Of a DNA stretch of 25,173 bases, positions 13,361 to 21,660 are shown piece after piece (position 1 is the stretch's first letter; each line of letters starts with the position of its first letter). Source of the DNA: Chloroflexota bacterium (GTDB taxonomy: Bacteria > Chloroflexota > Anaerolineae > Anaerolineales > Anaerolineaceae); the NCBI GenBank assembly GCA_029777225.1, contig JAKOSR010000122.1, positions 1-25,173 on the forward strand, written 5' to 3'. Below the pieces are notes generated by a model that saw only the letters and a program-made list of their open reading frames with translations, searched no databases and had not been told where the DNA came from. A program made the translations under genes and the position numbers.

Positions 13361-14284
13361 CTAAAAGTTTTCGCGCAAATCCATGCCCTCGTAAAGACCA
13401 GCCACCTCGTCATAGCCATTAAAAAGCAACGTGGGACGGCGTTCCGATTCCCCTATCCGGATTTCCGTCGCCTGGGACCAGCGCGGGTGGTCCACTGCCG
13501 GGTTCACGTTGGCATAAAAACCATATTCGTTGGCAGCCAGGCTGTTCCACAGCGTGGGGGGCTGAGCCTCAACCAGGCTGATGTGTGTAATGGCCTTGAG
13601 GCTTTTAAAGCCATATTTCCACGGGACAACCAGCCTTATTGGCGCCCCATTTTGTGGCGCGAGCGGTTCCCCGTAGAGTCCCGTGGCCAAAATGGTCAGG
13701 TCGTGTTGCGCTTCATCCAGCCGCAACCCCTCCATGTAAGGCCAGGGGTAATAATCCAGCGACTGTTGGCCCGGCATTTCTTCCGGTCTGAGCACAGACT
13801 GAAACGCAACATAACGCGCCTCGGGCAAGGGCTCCACTGCCTTCAGCAACTGTTTGAGCGAAAACCCCATCCAGGGCAACACCATGGACCATCCTTCCAC
13901 GCAGCGCATCCGGTAGATATGCTCCTCCTGCTCATAGCTGGCAAGGATGTCTTCCAAGGAAAGAACCGCCGGATTTCTGACCAAGCCATCAATCGTCACC
14001 TGCCAGGGTTGGGTCGAGAAGTCCGCGGCAATGTCTTTCACAGAGGTCTTGGAAAGGGAGAATTCATAGTAATTATTGAAGCTGAGCGCCTTTTCTTTTG
14101 AGGTCAATTCGTCGGCAAATGCCGATGGAACCGGGCTGCCTCCCGTACTCGGGGCGCAGGCCGCCAAAAAGGTGCCGACGCTTGCCAAACCTGCTGCCTT
14201 CAAGAATTGCCTGCGTGATAAAAACAACGCCTTCGGCGTGATTTCATCCCTGGGTTGGGTGGGTTTTGACAAAGCTTGGCTCAT
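13361..14284 (-). CDS. MsrP-like molybdopterin oxidoreductase, Tat-exported
   Basis: Protein of 307 residues of the sulfite-oxidase fold, closest in layout to MsrP (YedY), which reduces methionine sulfoxide in envelope proteins using a mononuclear molybdenum cofactor. The twin-arginine signal SRRQFLKAAG has Arg24-Arg25; the following LAAC at 40-43 also fits a lipobox, so it may be a Tat lipoprotein anchored by Cys43. Molybdenum ligand Cys128 lies in RMRCVEGWSM, and PIRLVVPWKYGFKSLK is the other conserved cofactor segment. ATG at 14284 is chosen because AGGAG lies 7 bases ahead; an 18-residue longer frame has no such site. The usual partner MsrQ (heme membrane subunit) is not next to it. Confidence 0.9.
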   Translation of the reverse strand: MSQALSKPTQPRDEITPKALFLSRRQFLKAAGLASVGTFLAACAPSTGGSPVPSAFADELTSKEKALSFNNYYEFSLSKTSVKDIAADFSTQPWQVTIDGLVRNPAVLSLEDILASYEQEEHIYRMRCVEGWSMVLPWMGFSLKQLLKAVEPLPEARYVAFQSVLRPEEMPGQQSLDYYPWPYMEGLRLDEAQHDLTILATGLYGEPLAPQNGAPIRLVVPWKYGFKSLKAITHISLVEAQPPTLWNSLAANEYGFYANVNPAVDHPRWSQATEIRIGESERRPTLLFNGYDEVAGLYEGMDLRENF

Positions 14285-14303
14285 GGTATGCTCCTGGAAC
14301 TTA

Positions 14304-14309
14304 ATTGTA
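14304..14309 (-). promoter_or_regulatory. -10 box of the MsrP-like gene
   Basis: TACAAT on the minus strand, 20 bases upstream of the ATG; TTATTC at 16 bases further upstream could be a weak -35. Confidence 0.4.
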
Positions 14310-14376
14310 TGAAGACGCGGCTGCAGAATAAAGCCCAAGCTTATTCAAGCCATCCTGCCGTGGGCCTCTGCGCTGG

Positions 14377-14406
14377 TTGGTAGGCGCGGGTTGGAGTTGG
14401 TATAAT
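14377..14406 (+). promoter_or_regulatory. Promoter of the EEP-mutase operon
   Basis: TTGGTA (14377-14382), 18-base spacer, TATAAT (14401-14406). Leader of about 25 bases with GAAGGAAG before the ATG at 14438. Confidence 0.65.
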
Positions 14407-14437
14407 TTGGGCATTATTGTGAAGGAAGCAGGCATTC

Positions 14438-15331
14438 ATGTTAAAACTTCGCGTAATGACCCTAAACCTGGGGGGAGGTCTCAAGAACTTCACCGGGACC
14501 AACGAGCCTAGTTCAGGGAAATCTGAAGCGATTAACCAATTGATTAAGCGGATAAATCCAGACGTGCTGGCCGTGCAGGAAGTATCCCACTACGTGGACG
14601 CCGATGGAATTTCTCATAGCATGGTGAACCAGATTCGGCAAGCGGGTGGTTTCAATTACTCATACTACGGCGAAACTCTCTCCATGAAAAAACATATGCA
14701 GGTCAAAAAAGACCTGATGGTGAACGGCCTTTTCAATGATTGGTGGGATTGGTCCAAGGGCAACGCGCTCTTTTCCAGGGAACCTTTCAGCCGGCTTGGG
14801 GATGAACGCAAGGAAGGCAGCCCGCGCAATGTGCCCATTTACCAACCGCTCAGCTATGAGGGCACCCGCGATACAGACCCCCGCTACGTGATTTTGGGCC
14901 GGCTTAAGGTCCCGCCATTTCCCTACGTGCTCAACCTGCATCTGACCACGCTGATAGGCGAACGTGGGAAAAACGCCTGGACCGAGACCATCAATGCCGC
15001 GGTTCAGATGCGTAGTGAGCAATTGGTGCGCGTGTTGGGTCTCGTGGAAGAGCATGTCATGGCTCATCAGCTCCCTCTCATCATGCTGGGCGATTTTAAC
15101 GCCCCCGAAACCGAGGAAACAATCAAGACCCTGCTTGAGCAGGACCATGGCTTCCAGCGGCTGGCTCCCATGAACCCCATCGCCACGCATCCCTCCGCTG
15201 GTATGGTTGACCACATCTTTTTCTTTCCTAAAGAACGACTGGTTGATTACCATTGTGAAATCATGGATGGCAGCCTTTCGCAACAAGTATCCGACCACCT
15301 GCCAGTCGTGGCAGATCTAACCATTGAATAG
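14438..15331 (+). CDS. Endonuclease/exonuclease/phosphatase family protein
   Basis: Metal-dependent phosphoesterase of the EEP (DNase I/exonuclease III/sphingomyelinase) superfamily, 297 residues, cytoplasmic as no signal peptide is seen. Active-site residues can be placed: Asn10 (MTLNLGGG), Glu48 (AVQEVS), His168 (LNLHLTT), Asp219 and Asn221 (LGDFNAP), Asp258-His259 (MVDHIFF) and Asp286-His287 (SDHLPVVADL). Both nucleic-acid and phospholipid or phosphoester substrates are known in the family, so the target is open. Its stop is 24 bases before the GlmM-like start, so it is likely the first gene of a three-gene operon. Confidence 0.9.
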   Translation: MLKLRVMTLNLGGGLKNFTGTNEPSSGKSEAINQLIKRINPDVLAVQEVSHYVDADGISHSMVNQIRQAGGFNYSYYGETLSMKKHMQVKKDLMVNGLFNDWWDWSKGNALFSREPFSRLGDERKEGSPRNVPIYQPLSYEGTRDTDPRYVILGRLKVPPFPYVLNLHLTTLIGERGKNAWTETINAAVQMRSEQLVRVLGLVEEHVMAHQLPLIMLGDFNAPETEETIKTLLEQDHGFQRLAPMNPIATHPSAGMVDHIFFFPKERLVDYHCEIMDGSLSQQVSDHLPVVADLTIE

Positions 15332-15355
15332 AAACTGGCAGGCATCATTTACCCT

Positions 15356-16816
15356 ATGGGCAATTTAAAGTATTTCGGAACCGATGGCATCCGCGGCACA
15401 GCTGGCACGGACCCCATGTGCCCCGCTTTTGTGTACCGTCTCGGCCAGGCCGCCGGGCAGGTGCTGGGGGCCGACCACGCGCAACTGACTTTTCTGATAG
15501 GCAGGGATACGCGCGCGTCCGGCCCAATCCTGCAGCAAGCCCTGGCCGATGGGCTCATCGCCAGCGGCGCTACCGTGCTGGACCTCGGCATTTTACCCAC
15601 ACCCGGGATTGCCTACCTTGTCAACCGCATCGGAGCCACCGCTGGCGCGGTCATCTCCGCCTCGCACAACCCGGCCTCTGAAAACGGCATTAAATTCCTA
15701 AACAGACAGGGCATGAAGCTTTCAGAAGCCTTGGAAGCGCAAATCGAGGCCTTGCTGGAAAACCCCCGGATTGAGCAAGCCCAAACCCCAGGCCAGCTGC
15801 TGGATGGCAGCCACCTGTACGCTGACTATGAACAGGATTTGCTCATGTCCCAGCCCGGCCTTGACCTGGGGGGCATGACCCTGGTGATGGATTGCGCCAA
15901 CGGCGCGGCCTGGAAGGTGGCGCCGGAGGTCATGCGAAAACTCGGCGCGCGGGTTCTGGCAATCAACGCGGATCCCGATGGGGTGATCAACCAGGAGGCT
16001 GGTTCGGAACAAGTCCGCGGCGACCCTTCGCGCCTGGCCCAACTTGTGCTTGAAAACGGCGCGGATATCGGCATCGCCTTTGATGGGGACGCGGACAGGG
16101 TCATCCTGATGGACGAAACCGGCCAGTTAATTGATGGCGACCACATGCTGGCCATCCTGGCCGACCACTTTCACGCGGCTCAGCAATTGCTGGGCAATGC
16201 CATGGTCACCACCATCATGGCCAATGGCGCCCTCACCAAGTATGCCCTTCAGCGCGGTTTTGAAGTGATGGAGACCCCGGTGGGCGACAAATACGTCACG
16301 GAAGCCTTGCTGGCTCTCTCCGAAAAGAACACTCAGCCCGGCATGGTTGGCATCGGTGGCGAACAATCTGGCCATATCGTCCTGCTGGATGCCCAACACC
16401 GCACCGGCGACGGGCTGCGTACAGCACTCTTCATGCTCAATGTCATTAAAAGCGCGCCTGGCCAGTCCCTGGCCACCCTCGCCGAACGGATTAGAAAATA
16501 TCCCCAGCTCGTGGCTTCCTGCGTGGTCGCGCAGAAGATTGAGCTTTCCACCCTTCCGGGGCTGCAGGAAGTGCTGGCCTGCCTTCAACAGGATTTGCCC
16601 GGGTTGGTGCGCTACAACTCCCGCTACTCAGGCACCGAACCCAAGTACCGGCTGATGCTAGAGACAGACACCCGCCACACCCCGCCCGAGGTGGCTGCCA
16701 AGGCCTGGCAGATTTGCCGCCTCATCCAACACGAAACCGGGACCACTTTGGGTTCCACAATTGAAGTCTTAAATGTCGCGGATGGGGGCCTCATGCCTCC
16801 ACCGGAGGATTTATAA
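15356..16816 (+). CDS. glmM: Phosphoglucosamine mutase-like phosphohexomutase
   Basis: Alpha-D-phosphohexomutase of 486 residues, expected to interconvert glucosamine-6-P and glucosamine-1-P for cell-wall UDP-GlcNAc. The N-terminal YFGTDGIRG, phosphoserine loop SASHNP with catalytic Ser103, metal loop DGDADR (243-248), sugar loop GGEQSGH (334-340) and phosphate loop RYSGTEPKYR (423-432) are all present. The phosphate loop differs slightly from the usual RPSGTEP. It is about 35 residues longer than typical GlmM, so phosphomannomutase/phosphoglucomutase activity is also possible. No good Shine-Dalgarno precedes the ATG; translation may be coupled to the EEP gene. The stop is 13 bases before the next mutase. 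Confidence 0.85.
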   Translation: MGNLKYFGTDGIRGTAGTDPMCPAFVYRLGQAAGQVLGADHAQLTFLIGRDTRASGPILQQALADGLIASGATVLDLGILPTPGIAYLVNRIGATAGAVISASHNPASENGIKFLNRQGMKLSEALEAQIEALLENPRIEQAQTPGQLLDGSHLYADYEQDLLMSQPGLDLGGMTLVMDCANGAAWKVAPEVMRKLGARVLAINADPDGVINQEAGSEQVRGDPSRLAQLVLENGADIGIAFDGDADRVILMDETGQLIDGDHMLAILADHFHAAQQLLGNAMVTTIMANGALTKYALQRGFEVMETPVGDKYVTEALLALSEKNTQPGMVGIGGEQSGHIVLLDAQHRTGDGLRTALFMLNVIKSAPGQSLATLAERIRKYPQLVASCVVAQKIELSTLPGLQEVLACLQQDLPGLVRYNSRYSGTEPKYRLMLETDTRHTPPEVAAKAWQICRLIQHETGTTLGSTIEVLNVADGGLMPPPEDL

Positions 16817-16829
16817 CCAAGGAGCAATT

Positions 16830-19385
16830 ATGCCAATCTCACAAGCCGATTCAACATTTGTCGCCCAGCTTGCCAGCCAATTCAACTGCCTGAACAGGGA
16901 CATCCTTGTCGCGGATAAACCCGGGCTCTGGCGTCCGGCCATCCAGGCGATGGAAAGCTTCTTGGAGAAAGTGGACGGCTGGGTCACAAAAAATCCGGAA
17001 GAAATCGGGCTGGACCTGACCACCTCTTCAAGGGTGCTTAGCCTCTTACTGACCCTGGCCGCGACCGGTACACAAGGTCGGCTTGAGCTATACCAACCCA
17101 AGGACACGGCAGGGGAAACCTTCCGCGGTCAATTGGACGAGGATTACCTGCCGTCTTCAGCCCGTATGCGCAGGCACGCCATTGATATTGCCCGCCGGTA
17201 CCTGGCCACCCCCACGTTCAACTCATTGCGGGAAGATTTCCACTACGAGATTCTTCCACTGCTTGAAACACTGGATTTCACCCAGGACCCGGATCGTTTC
17301 ATGGCCTACCGGGTCATCCAAATCGGGAACATTTACGAGCGGCTTTACGCCCTCAGGCTGCGCACCAGCGACCCCATCTTATTGGGCCTCGCGGGAAAAC
17401 AAGGCCTTCTGCGGGAAATCTATGACCGGAAGTACCTGCGTTTCGGCACATCCGGGGTACGCGGTCGGTGGGGCAACGATTTCACCAATCGGCGTGCCAG
17501 GCAGGTGGTGCAAGCCATTTGCGACTTCATGAACAACAATGACGTGCCAGCCTTTGTGGGTGCGGAGGACTTAAGCGGCAAGCGCGTGGTGGTCGGTCAC
17601 GACACCCGTAGAAATTCAGATGTGGTCACGGAATGGGTGGCACAAACCCTATTGGCTAATGGCTTCCGCATTGACGTAGCCAACCGCGACGTCCCAACCC
17701 CCGCGTTGGCATTTTATGAAACCGAGGTCCTTCCCAAAGACGAGGTGGCCGGCCTCATCATCGCGACGGCCAGCCACAACCCGCCTGAATGGCAGGGCAT
17801 CAAGTTCAACCCCCGCCTCGGCTACCCGGCACCCACCAACGTTACCGACTTTATCGCCTTCCGCATCAACGAACTGCAATTGGTGGACCAGGATGGCGGC
17901 TCCGCGGACGTGGAATCTGCCCGCGCGAGGGGGCTCGTCCGTGGCTTCGACCCGCTGGATACGTATGTCCACTGGATCAAGCAAAACGGAAAAGATAACC
18001 GCCGCGCTCCGATTGATTTTGATCGCATCCGGCAGTACTTCGCGGACAAGCACGTGGTTGTGGATGAAATGCACGGCGCTGGGCGTGGTTACCTGACCCG
18101 CCTGCTGGGGGAAGCAGGCGTACGCCACACGGTGTTGCATGCCGAAGTGGACCCTGAACTGGGCGGCCAGGATTATGCCAACCCCGAAGAACCGTACAAC
18201 AACCTGCTCAAAGAAACCGTGGCCAAGACGGGGGCTCACCTTGGTATGGGCATGGATACCGACGCGGACCGTTATGGTGTCATTGACAAGGGGGGTGTCT
18301 ATATCCGCCCCAATCAAATTCTGCCCATGCTCACCTATTACCTGGGCGTGGAACGTGGTTTAACCGGTCGCGTGATTGCCACTCAAACCGGCTCACCCCT
18401 GCTCGACCCAATCGCGGGCATGATTCCTAACAACGAGGAAAACCGGCCGGCTGAAGGCGTGCTGCCAGGTTATATTGGGCAACGCATTTACAAACCCCGC
18501 GTGGGGGATATTGCCACAAGGTCCCTCAAATACGCCTTCATGGTGCCGGTGGGAATCAAATACATCGAGGAAATCCGGCGGACGGACAATTCATATAACA
18601 ACCTGAAAGTCCTGCCAGCGGATTGGCGCGACCGTATCCTGATTGGCGGCGAAGAGTCCTCCGGCCTCACCACGCGTGGACACGTCACCGATAAAGACGG
18701 CCCTTGGGCAAATCTGCTGATTATGGATATGCTGGCCCACTACGGTACGCGACCCGTGAATCCCTTGCATACCTTGCAGGAAATTTGGAACGAACTGGTC
18801 AGCAAACCCGGCTTGTGGGAGTCCTTTGGCACCTCACCCGACCCCACCTCACGGGCAGGTCGCTCAGATGTTGACGCGCCGCTGGAAGCCAAGGAAGGCT
18901 TCATTAATTATTACCTTGATCTCGCCCTCACCAACAAGCCTGAGGACCTCCGCGTTGCCGGCCTGAAAATTGATTACCTGGGCGGTATCCGGTATGAATT
19001 GGTGGAAATGCAGCTTTCTGACGAAAGCGGTGATAATCATTATTACCTGCGCGTTCGCGCCTCTGGTACCGAGCCCATCAACCGTATTTATATTGAATCA
19101 AGCGACCCCGTGCGCGGTCAACGCATGATGAAGGAAGTATTGGGCAGGTTGGAAACCATCACCATCCAGTCCTTGCGCCAGGCACATTCCCCCTGGCATC
19201 TCGTGGATATGCTGTCGCAAACCTCGCTCACCGAAGCCGTTTTGGCCGTGGTCCAGAGTCTCATCCTGGAGAAAGCCTGGGATAAAGCCGATATCCTCGG
19301 CAAAATAGAGCAGCTGACCCAAAGCGTGGAGAAGCGCAACCGAAAGGTTTTAACCAGGTGGCATCAGGCCTTGTCAGAGGCGTAA
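16830..19385 (+). CDS. Giant phosphoglucomutase/phosphomannomutase with N-terminal extension
   Basis: Protein of 851 residues, nearly twice the usual length of the alpha-D-phosphohexomutase family. Residues 1-200 are a helical extension of unknown role. The mutase core begins at RFGTSGVRGRWG (about 204), with the phosphoserine loop TASHNP (Ser315), metal loop DTDADR (476-481), sugar loop GGEESSG (606-612) and phosphate loop RASGTEPINR (743-752). Inserts lengthen domains 2-3, and about 95 residues follow the phosphate loop, including a helical tail. The ATG at 16830 follows AAGGAG at 16819-16824; a longer frame back to 16773 only overlaps glmM. Substrate likely hexose phosphate; which one is unknown. 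Confidence 0.88.
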   Translation: MPISQADSTFVAQLASQFNCLNRDILVADKPGLWRPAIQAMESFLEKVDGWVTKNPEEIGLDLTTSSRVLSLLLTLAATGTQGRLELYQPKDTAGETFRGQLDEDYLPSSARMRRHAIDIARRYLATPTFNSLREDFHYEILPLLETLDFTQDPDRFMAYRVIQIGNIYERLYALRLRTSDPILLGLAGKQGLLREIYDRKYLRFGTSGVRGRWGNDFTNRRARQVVQAICDFMNNNDVPAFVGAEDLSGKRVVVGHDTRRNSDVVTEWVAQTLLANGFRIDVANRDVPTPALAFYETEVLPKDEVAGLIIATASHNPPEWQGIKFNPRLGYPAPTNVTDFIAFRINELQLVDQDGGSADVESARARGLVRGFDPLDTYVHWIKQNGKDNRRAPIDFDRIRQYFADKHVVVDEMHGAGRGYLTRLLGEAGVRHTVLHAEVDPELGGQDYANPEEPYNNLLKETVAKTGAHLGMGMDTDADRYGVIDKGGVYIRPNQILPMLTYYLGVERGLTGRVIATQTGSPLLDPIAGMIPNNEENRPAEGVLPGYIGQRIYKPRVGDIATRSLKYAFMVPVGIKYIEEIRRTDNSYNNLKVLPADWRDRILIGGEESSGLTTRGHVTDKDGPWANLLIMDMLAHYGTRPVNPLHTLQEIWNELVSKPGLWESFGTSPDPTSRAGRSDVDAPLEAKEGFINYYLDLALTNKPEDLRVAGLKIDYLGGIRYELVEMQLSDESGDNHYYLRVRASGTEPINRIYIESSDPVRGQRMMKEVLGRLETITIQSLRQAHSPWHLVDMLSQTSLTEAVLAVVQSLILEKAWDKADILGKIEQLTQSVEKRNRKVLTRWHQALSEA

Positions 19386-19435
19386 AGCGAATGGCAAAGC
19401 CCTGGCCAAAAGGGAGAAAAGCCCGCAAAGATGTT

Positions 19436-19490
19436 ATACACGTTTACAATAATGTACACATTGTCAAAAAGTGTATAGTAATGATAGAAT
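19436..19490 (+). promoter_or_regulatory. Promoter and TACAC-box region upstream of degV
   Basis: TTGTCA (19461-19466), 18-base spacer and TAGAAT (19485-19490) form a candidate promoter; an alternative -10 is TATAGT at 19474-19479. Around it lie TATACAC (19436-19442), GTACAC (19454-19459 region) and the inverse GTGTATA (19471-19477), an operator-like cluster. About 100 bases of leader follow. Confidence 0.45.
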
Positions 19491-19595
19491 TCAAGAATAC
19501 CAGGTACCAATCGCGGAAGCCCATGGTTTCCGATAACCAACAATTGAAAAACAGTCCAGTCCCAGGATAAGTGTGATGAAAGAAAGAGGTTTGGC

Positions 19596-20459
19596 ATGAA
19601 GATAGTAACAGATAGTGGCGCGGATATTACCCAGGCGGAATGCCGCGAGTTGGGAGTCACCATGGTGCCTCTCAAGGTTGAAGTAAACGGGAAGTCCTAT
19701 CAGAGCGGTGTGGATATCACCCCGGACCAGTTCTATGACATGATGGATGCCAGTCCCACGATGCCCATCACCTCCACCCCTTCGGTCGGTGAATTCGCTG
19801 CCGTGTATGAAGCCCTGGCCAAGGAAGACCCCGACATCCTGTCCATCCACCTTTCAAGCGGCTTGAGCGGCACCTTCAACGCTGCCGTTCAGGCAGCCAG
19901 CGAGGTCAAGGGTGCCAGTATACACTTAATTGACACCCTGACGCTTTCCGCGGGTACTGCGTGGCAGGTTAGGGCCGCCGCTGAAATGGTGAAGGCCAAT
20001 CTTTCAAAGGAAAATATCCTCGCGAAGCTGCGCCAAATCCAGGATGCCTCCTCCTGTTTCTTCACCCTGCCCGACCTGAAGTACCTCATCGCGGGCGGCA
20101 GAATTAGCCACCTGAAAGGCCTTCTGGCTTCCCTGCTGGGAATAAAACCGGTCATCGAAGTCAGCAAAAAGGACGGAAAATACTACGACGTCGGGAAAAA
20201 ACGCTCCTTCCAGAAGGCGATTGAATCCATCGCCGAGTCAATCGGTAGCGTAATCCCGGTGGGGTCCCGTATTCAGGCGCAAGTGGTCACGGCCAGTAAC
20301 CCATCCGGCGCTGAGCTCTTGAAACAAGCGATGGACAAAAGCTTCAACGTGGAGTGGCTGCCGGTTGTGACCCTCGGAACGGCGCTTGGGGCGCATACCG
20401 GGCGTGGTCTGGTCGGTGTCATCTGCGCGTCAATGGCCGCTTTACCCACCATCCCATAA
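19596..20459 (+). CDS. DegV family fatty-acid-binding protein
   Basis: DegV/FakB-like lipid-binding protein of 287 residues. In Firmicutes FakB holds a fatty acid while the FakA kinase phosphorylates it for membrane lipid synthesis. Diagnostic segments: IVTDSGADI (3-11), TSTPSVGEF (59-67), SSGLSGTF (87-94, fatty-acid carboxylate binding), LKYLIAGGRIS, and GTALGAHTGRGLVGV near the C-terminus. ATG with AAAGAGG about 8 bases upstream. No fakA/DhaK-like kinase is adjacent. Convergent with the HPr gene across a shared terminator. Confidence 0.93.
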   Translation: MKIVTDSGADITQAECRELGVTMVPLKVEVNGKSYQSGVDITPDQFYDMMDASPTMPITSTPSVGEFAAVYEALAKEDPDILSIHLSSGLSGTFNAAVQAASEVKGASIHLIDTLTLSAGTAWQVRAAAEMVKANLSKENILAKLRQIQDASSCFFTLPDLKYLIAGGRISHLKGLLASLLGIKPVIEVSKKDGKYYDVGKKRSFQKAIESIAESIGSVIPVGSRIQAQVVTASNPSGAELLKQAMDKSFNVEWLPVVTLGTALGAHTGRGLVGVICASMAALPTIP

Positions 20460-20479
20460 AATCTGACCTGAAAAACAAA

Positions 20480-20513
20480 AAACCGCCTCCAGTCAAATTC
20501 CTGGAGGCGGTTT
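20480..20513. terminator. Bidirectional terminator between degV and HPr genes
   Basis: Arms AAACCGCCTCCAG (20480-20492) and CTGGAGGCGGTTT (20501-20513), loop of 8. The T run is stronger on the minus strand, serving the HPr gene, but it also lies 20 bases after the degV stop. Confidence 0.9.
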
Positions 20514-20517
20514 CGCT

Positions 20518-20787
20518 TTATTCTCCCTCGTCGTATCCACTTTCATGCAAAGCGGTGATGGCCTGCAATGCTTCCTGTTCGTCCTCGCCATCGGCTGTGA
20601 CCGTGACCAGGCTGCCCTTGGTGACCCCCAGGGTCAAAACGCCCAAAATACTCTTGGCGTTGACCTCTTTTTCACCTTTCTTGACCATGATTTTGCTCTT
20701 GAACTTATTAGCTTCCTGGACAAATAAAGCCGCTGGCCGCGCGTGCAAGCCGCTTTTGTTGGTGATTTCCAATTGGATGCTTTGCAT
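20518..20787 (-). CDS. HPr family phosphocarrier protein
   Basis: Phosphocarrier of 89 residues. The active-site His15 lies in SGLHARPAALF and the regulatory Ser46 in AKSILGVLTLGV, so both the PEP-dependent (EI) and the HPr-kinase phosphorylation sites of Gram-positive type are present. The C-terminus is acidic. ATG at 20787; a longer frame to 20886 lacks family sequence and is rejected. The ribosome site is a weak GAAAGAGAG. A TATAAT lies at 20833-20828 on the minus strand. No EI, EII or HPr kinase gene is adjacent, so it may serve a regulatory role or a phosphotransfer chain encoded elsewhere. Confidence 0.94.
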   Translation of the reverse strand: MQSIQLEITNKSGLHARPAALFVQEANKFKSKIMVKKGEKEVNAKSILGVLTLGVTKGSLVTVTADGEDEQEALQAITALHESGYDEGE

Positions 20788-20827
20788 TGTCTTACTCTCT
20801 TTCTTGATGATAAAAATGATAAGGTCA

Positions 20828-20833
20828 ATTATA
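20828..20833 (-). promoter_or_regulatory. -10 box of the HPr gene
   Basis: Minus-strand TATAAT, 40 bases upstream of the start codon; no clear -35. Confidence 0.5.
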
Positions 20834-20894
20834 CTCAAAGCGCTCATAAAATCGAGGGCCGGTAAAGCCGTGCGCCGGAGTCCCACCCGTTAGC

Positions 20895-20905
20895 TATGAT
20901 AAAAT
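20895..20905 (+). promoter_or_regulatory. Possible -10 region of the MgtC gene
   Basis: Overlapping TATGAT (20895-20900) and TAAAAT (20900-20905), about 55 bases before the MgtC start. No good -35. Confidence 0.3.
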
Positions 20906-20959
20906 GAAGAACAATTTTAAATAGGAATCCACTGAGCCTCGTCTGGACAGGAAGAATGG

Positions 20960-21610
20960 ATGCAAACCACTGATATTTTGATACGTTTGGGCATCGCGCT
21001 GGTGTGTGGCGCGTTAATTGGCTATGAGCGCGAACGTGCCAGTCAACCCGCCGGTTTGCGTACCCATATGATTCTTATCCTTGGCTCATGCCTGGCGATG
21101 ATACTTTCCATCAGCATGGCCGAAGCTTACGGCTCCGATCCTGAACGCATCGCGGCCCAAATCATCCCAGGTATCGGCTTCCTGGGCGCTGGCGCCATCA
21201 TGCGCTTTGGGCTGAATATCAAGGGACTGACCACAGCCTCCACCATATGGACGACCGCGATTATCGGGATGGCGATTGGGTATGGCCTTTTCGCCGTTGG
21301 GGCAGTGGCCACGCTCGCGGTGTTGGTCGTGCTTGGGATTTTGGATACCTTTGAACACAAGTTCATCCGCTCCAACCGGGTTGCCGAGATTGTCATCGAG
21401 ATGAATGACAGCACCAAAACCGCGAACCAGGTTCAAAAGATTATCAACGACGCCATCGTTCGCCGGCTGAGCTACTCCTTGCGCCGTAGCGTGCATAACA
21501 AACATTTACGCATGGAAGTGGTGGCCCAGGTCAGCCCAACGCTCTCCATCGACGAGATGGTGGATGTGCTTTCCAAAATTGAGGGCGTGCGCGCCGTCAA
21601 AGTGGAATAA
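20960..21610 (+). CDS. MgtC/SapB family membrane protein
   Basis: Integral membrane protein of 216 residues with about five helices (roughly 6-22, 35-53, 65-82, 92-108, 109-128) and a soluble C-terminal ACT-like domain (141-216). The conserved GALIGYERER, GLRTHMILILGSCL and PGIGFLGAGAIMR are the family hallmarks. Members are tied to Mg2+ limitation, virulence or control of ATP synthase and phosphate homeostasis. ATG at 20960 with GGAAG 5 bases upstream (an out-of-frame ATG at 20956 is ignored). Fifty bases separate it from the next gene, so it could head the following operon. Confidence 0.93.
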   Translation: MQTTDILIRLGIALVCGALIGYERERASQPAGLRTHMILILGSCLAMILSISMAEAYGSDPERIAAQIIPGIGFLGAGAIMRFGLNIKGLTTASTIWTTAIIGMAIGYGLFAVGAVATLAVLVVLGILDTFEHKFIRSNRVAEIVIEMNDSTKTANQVQKIINDAIVRRLSYSLRRSVHNKHLRMEVVAQVSPTLSIDEMVDVLSKIEGVRAVKVE

Positions 21611-21660
21611 TCGATTGGATTACCCTGCTGATTTCTCTTCCTGGCCGTTGTTGAGCCACC

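Noticed and set aside
13219..13363. Open frame on the minus strand after the MsrP-like gene, reading as a hydrophobic C-terminus (for example KRFNYLLSAPWPSNF)
   Set aside because: It has no start codon with a ribosome site and enters the MsrP gene in another frame. It could be a decayed gene tail, but there is not enough sequence to support it.
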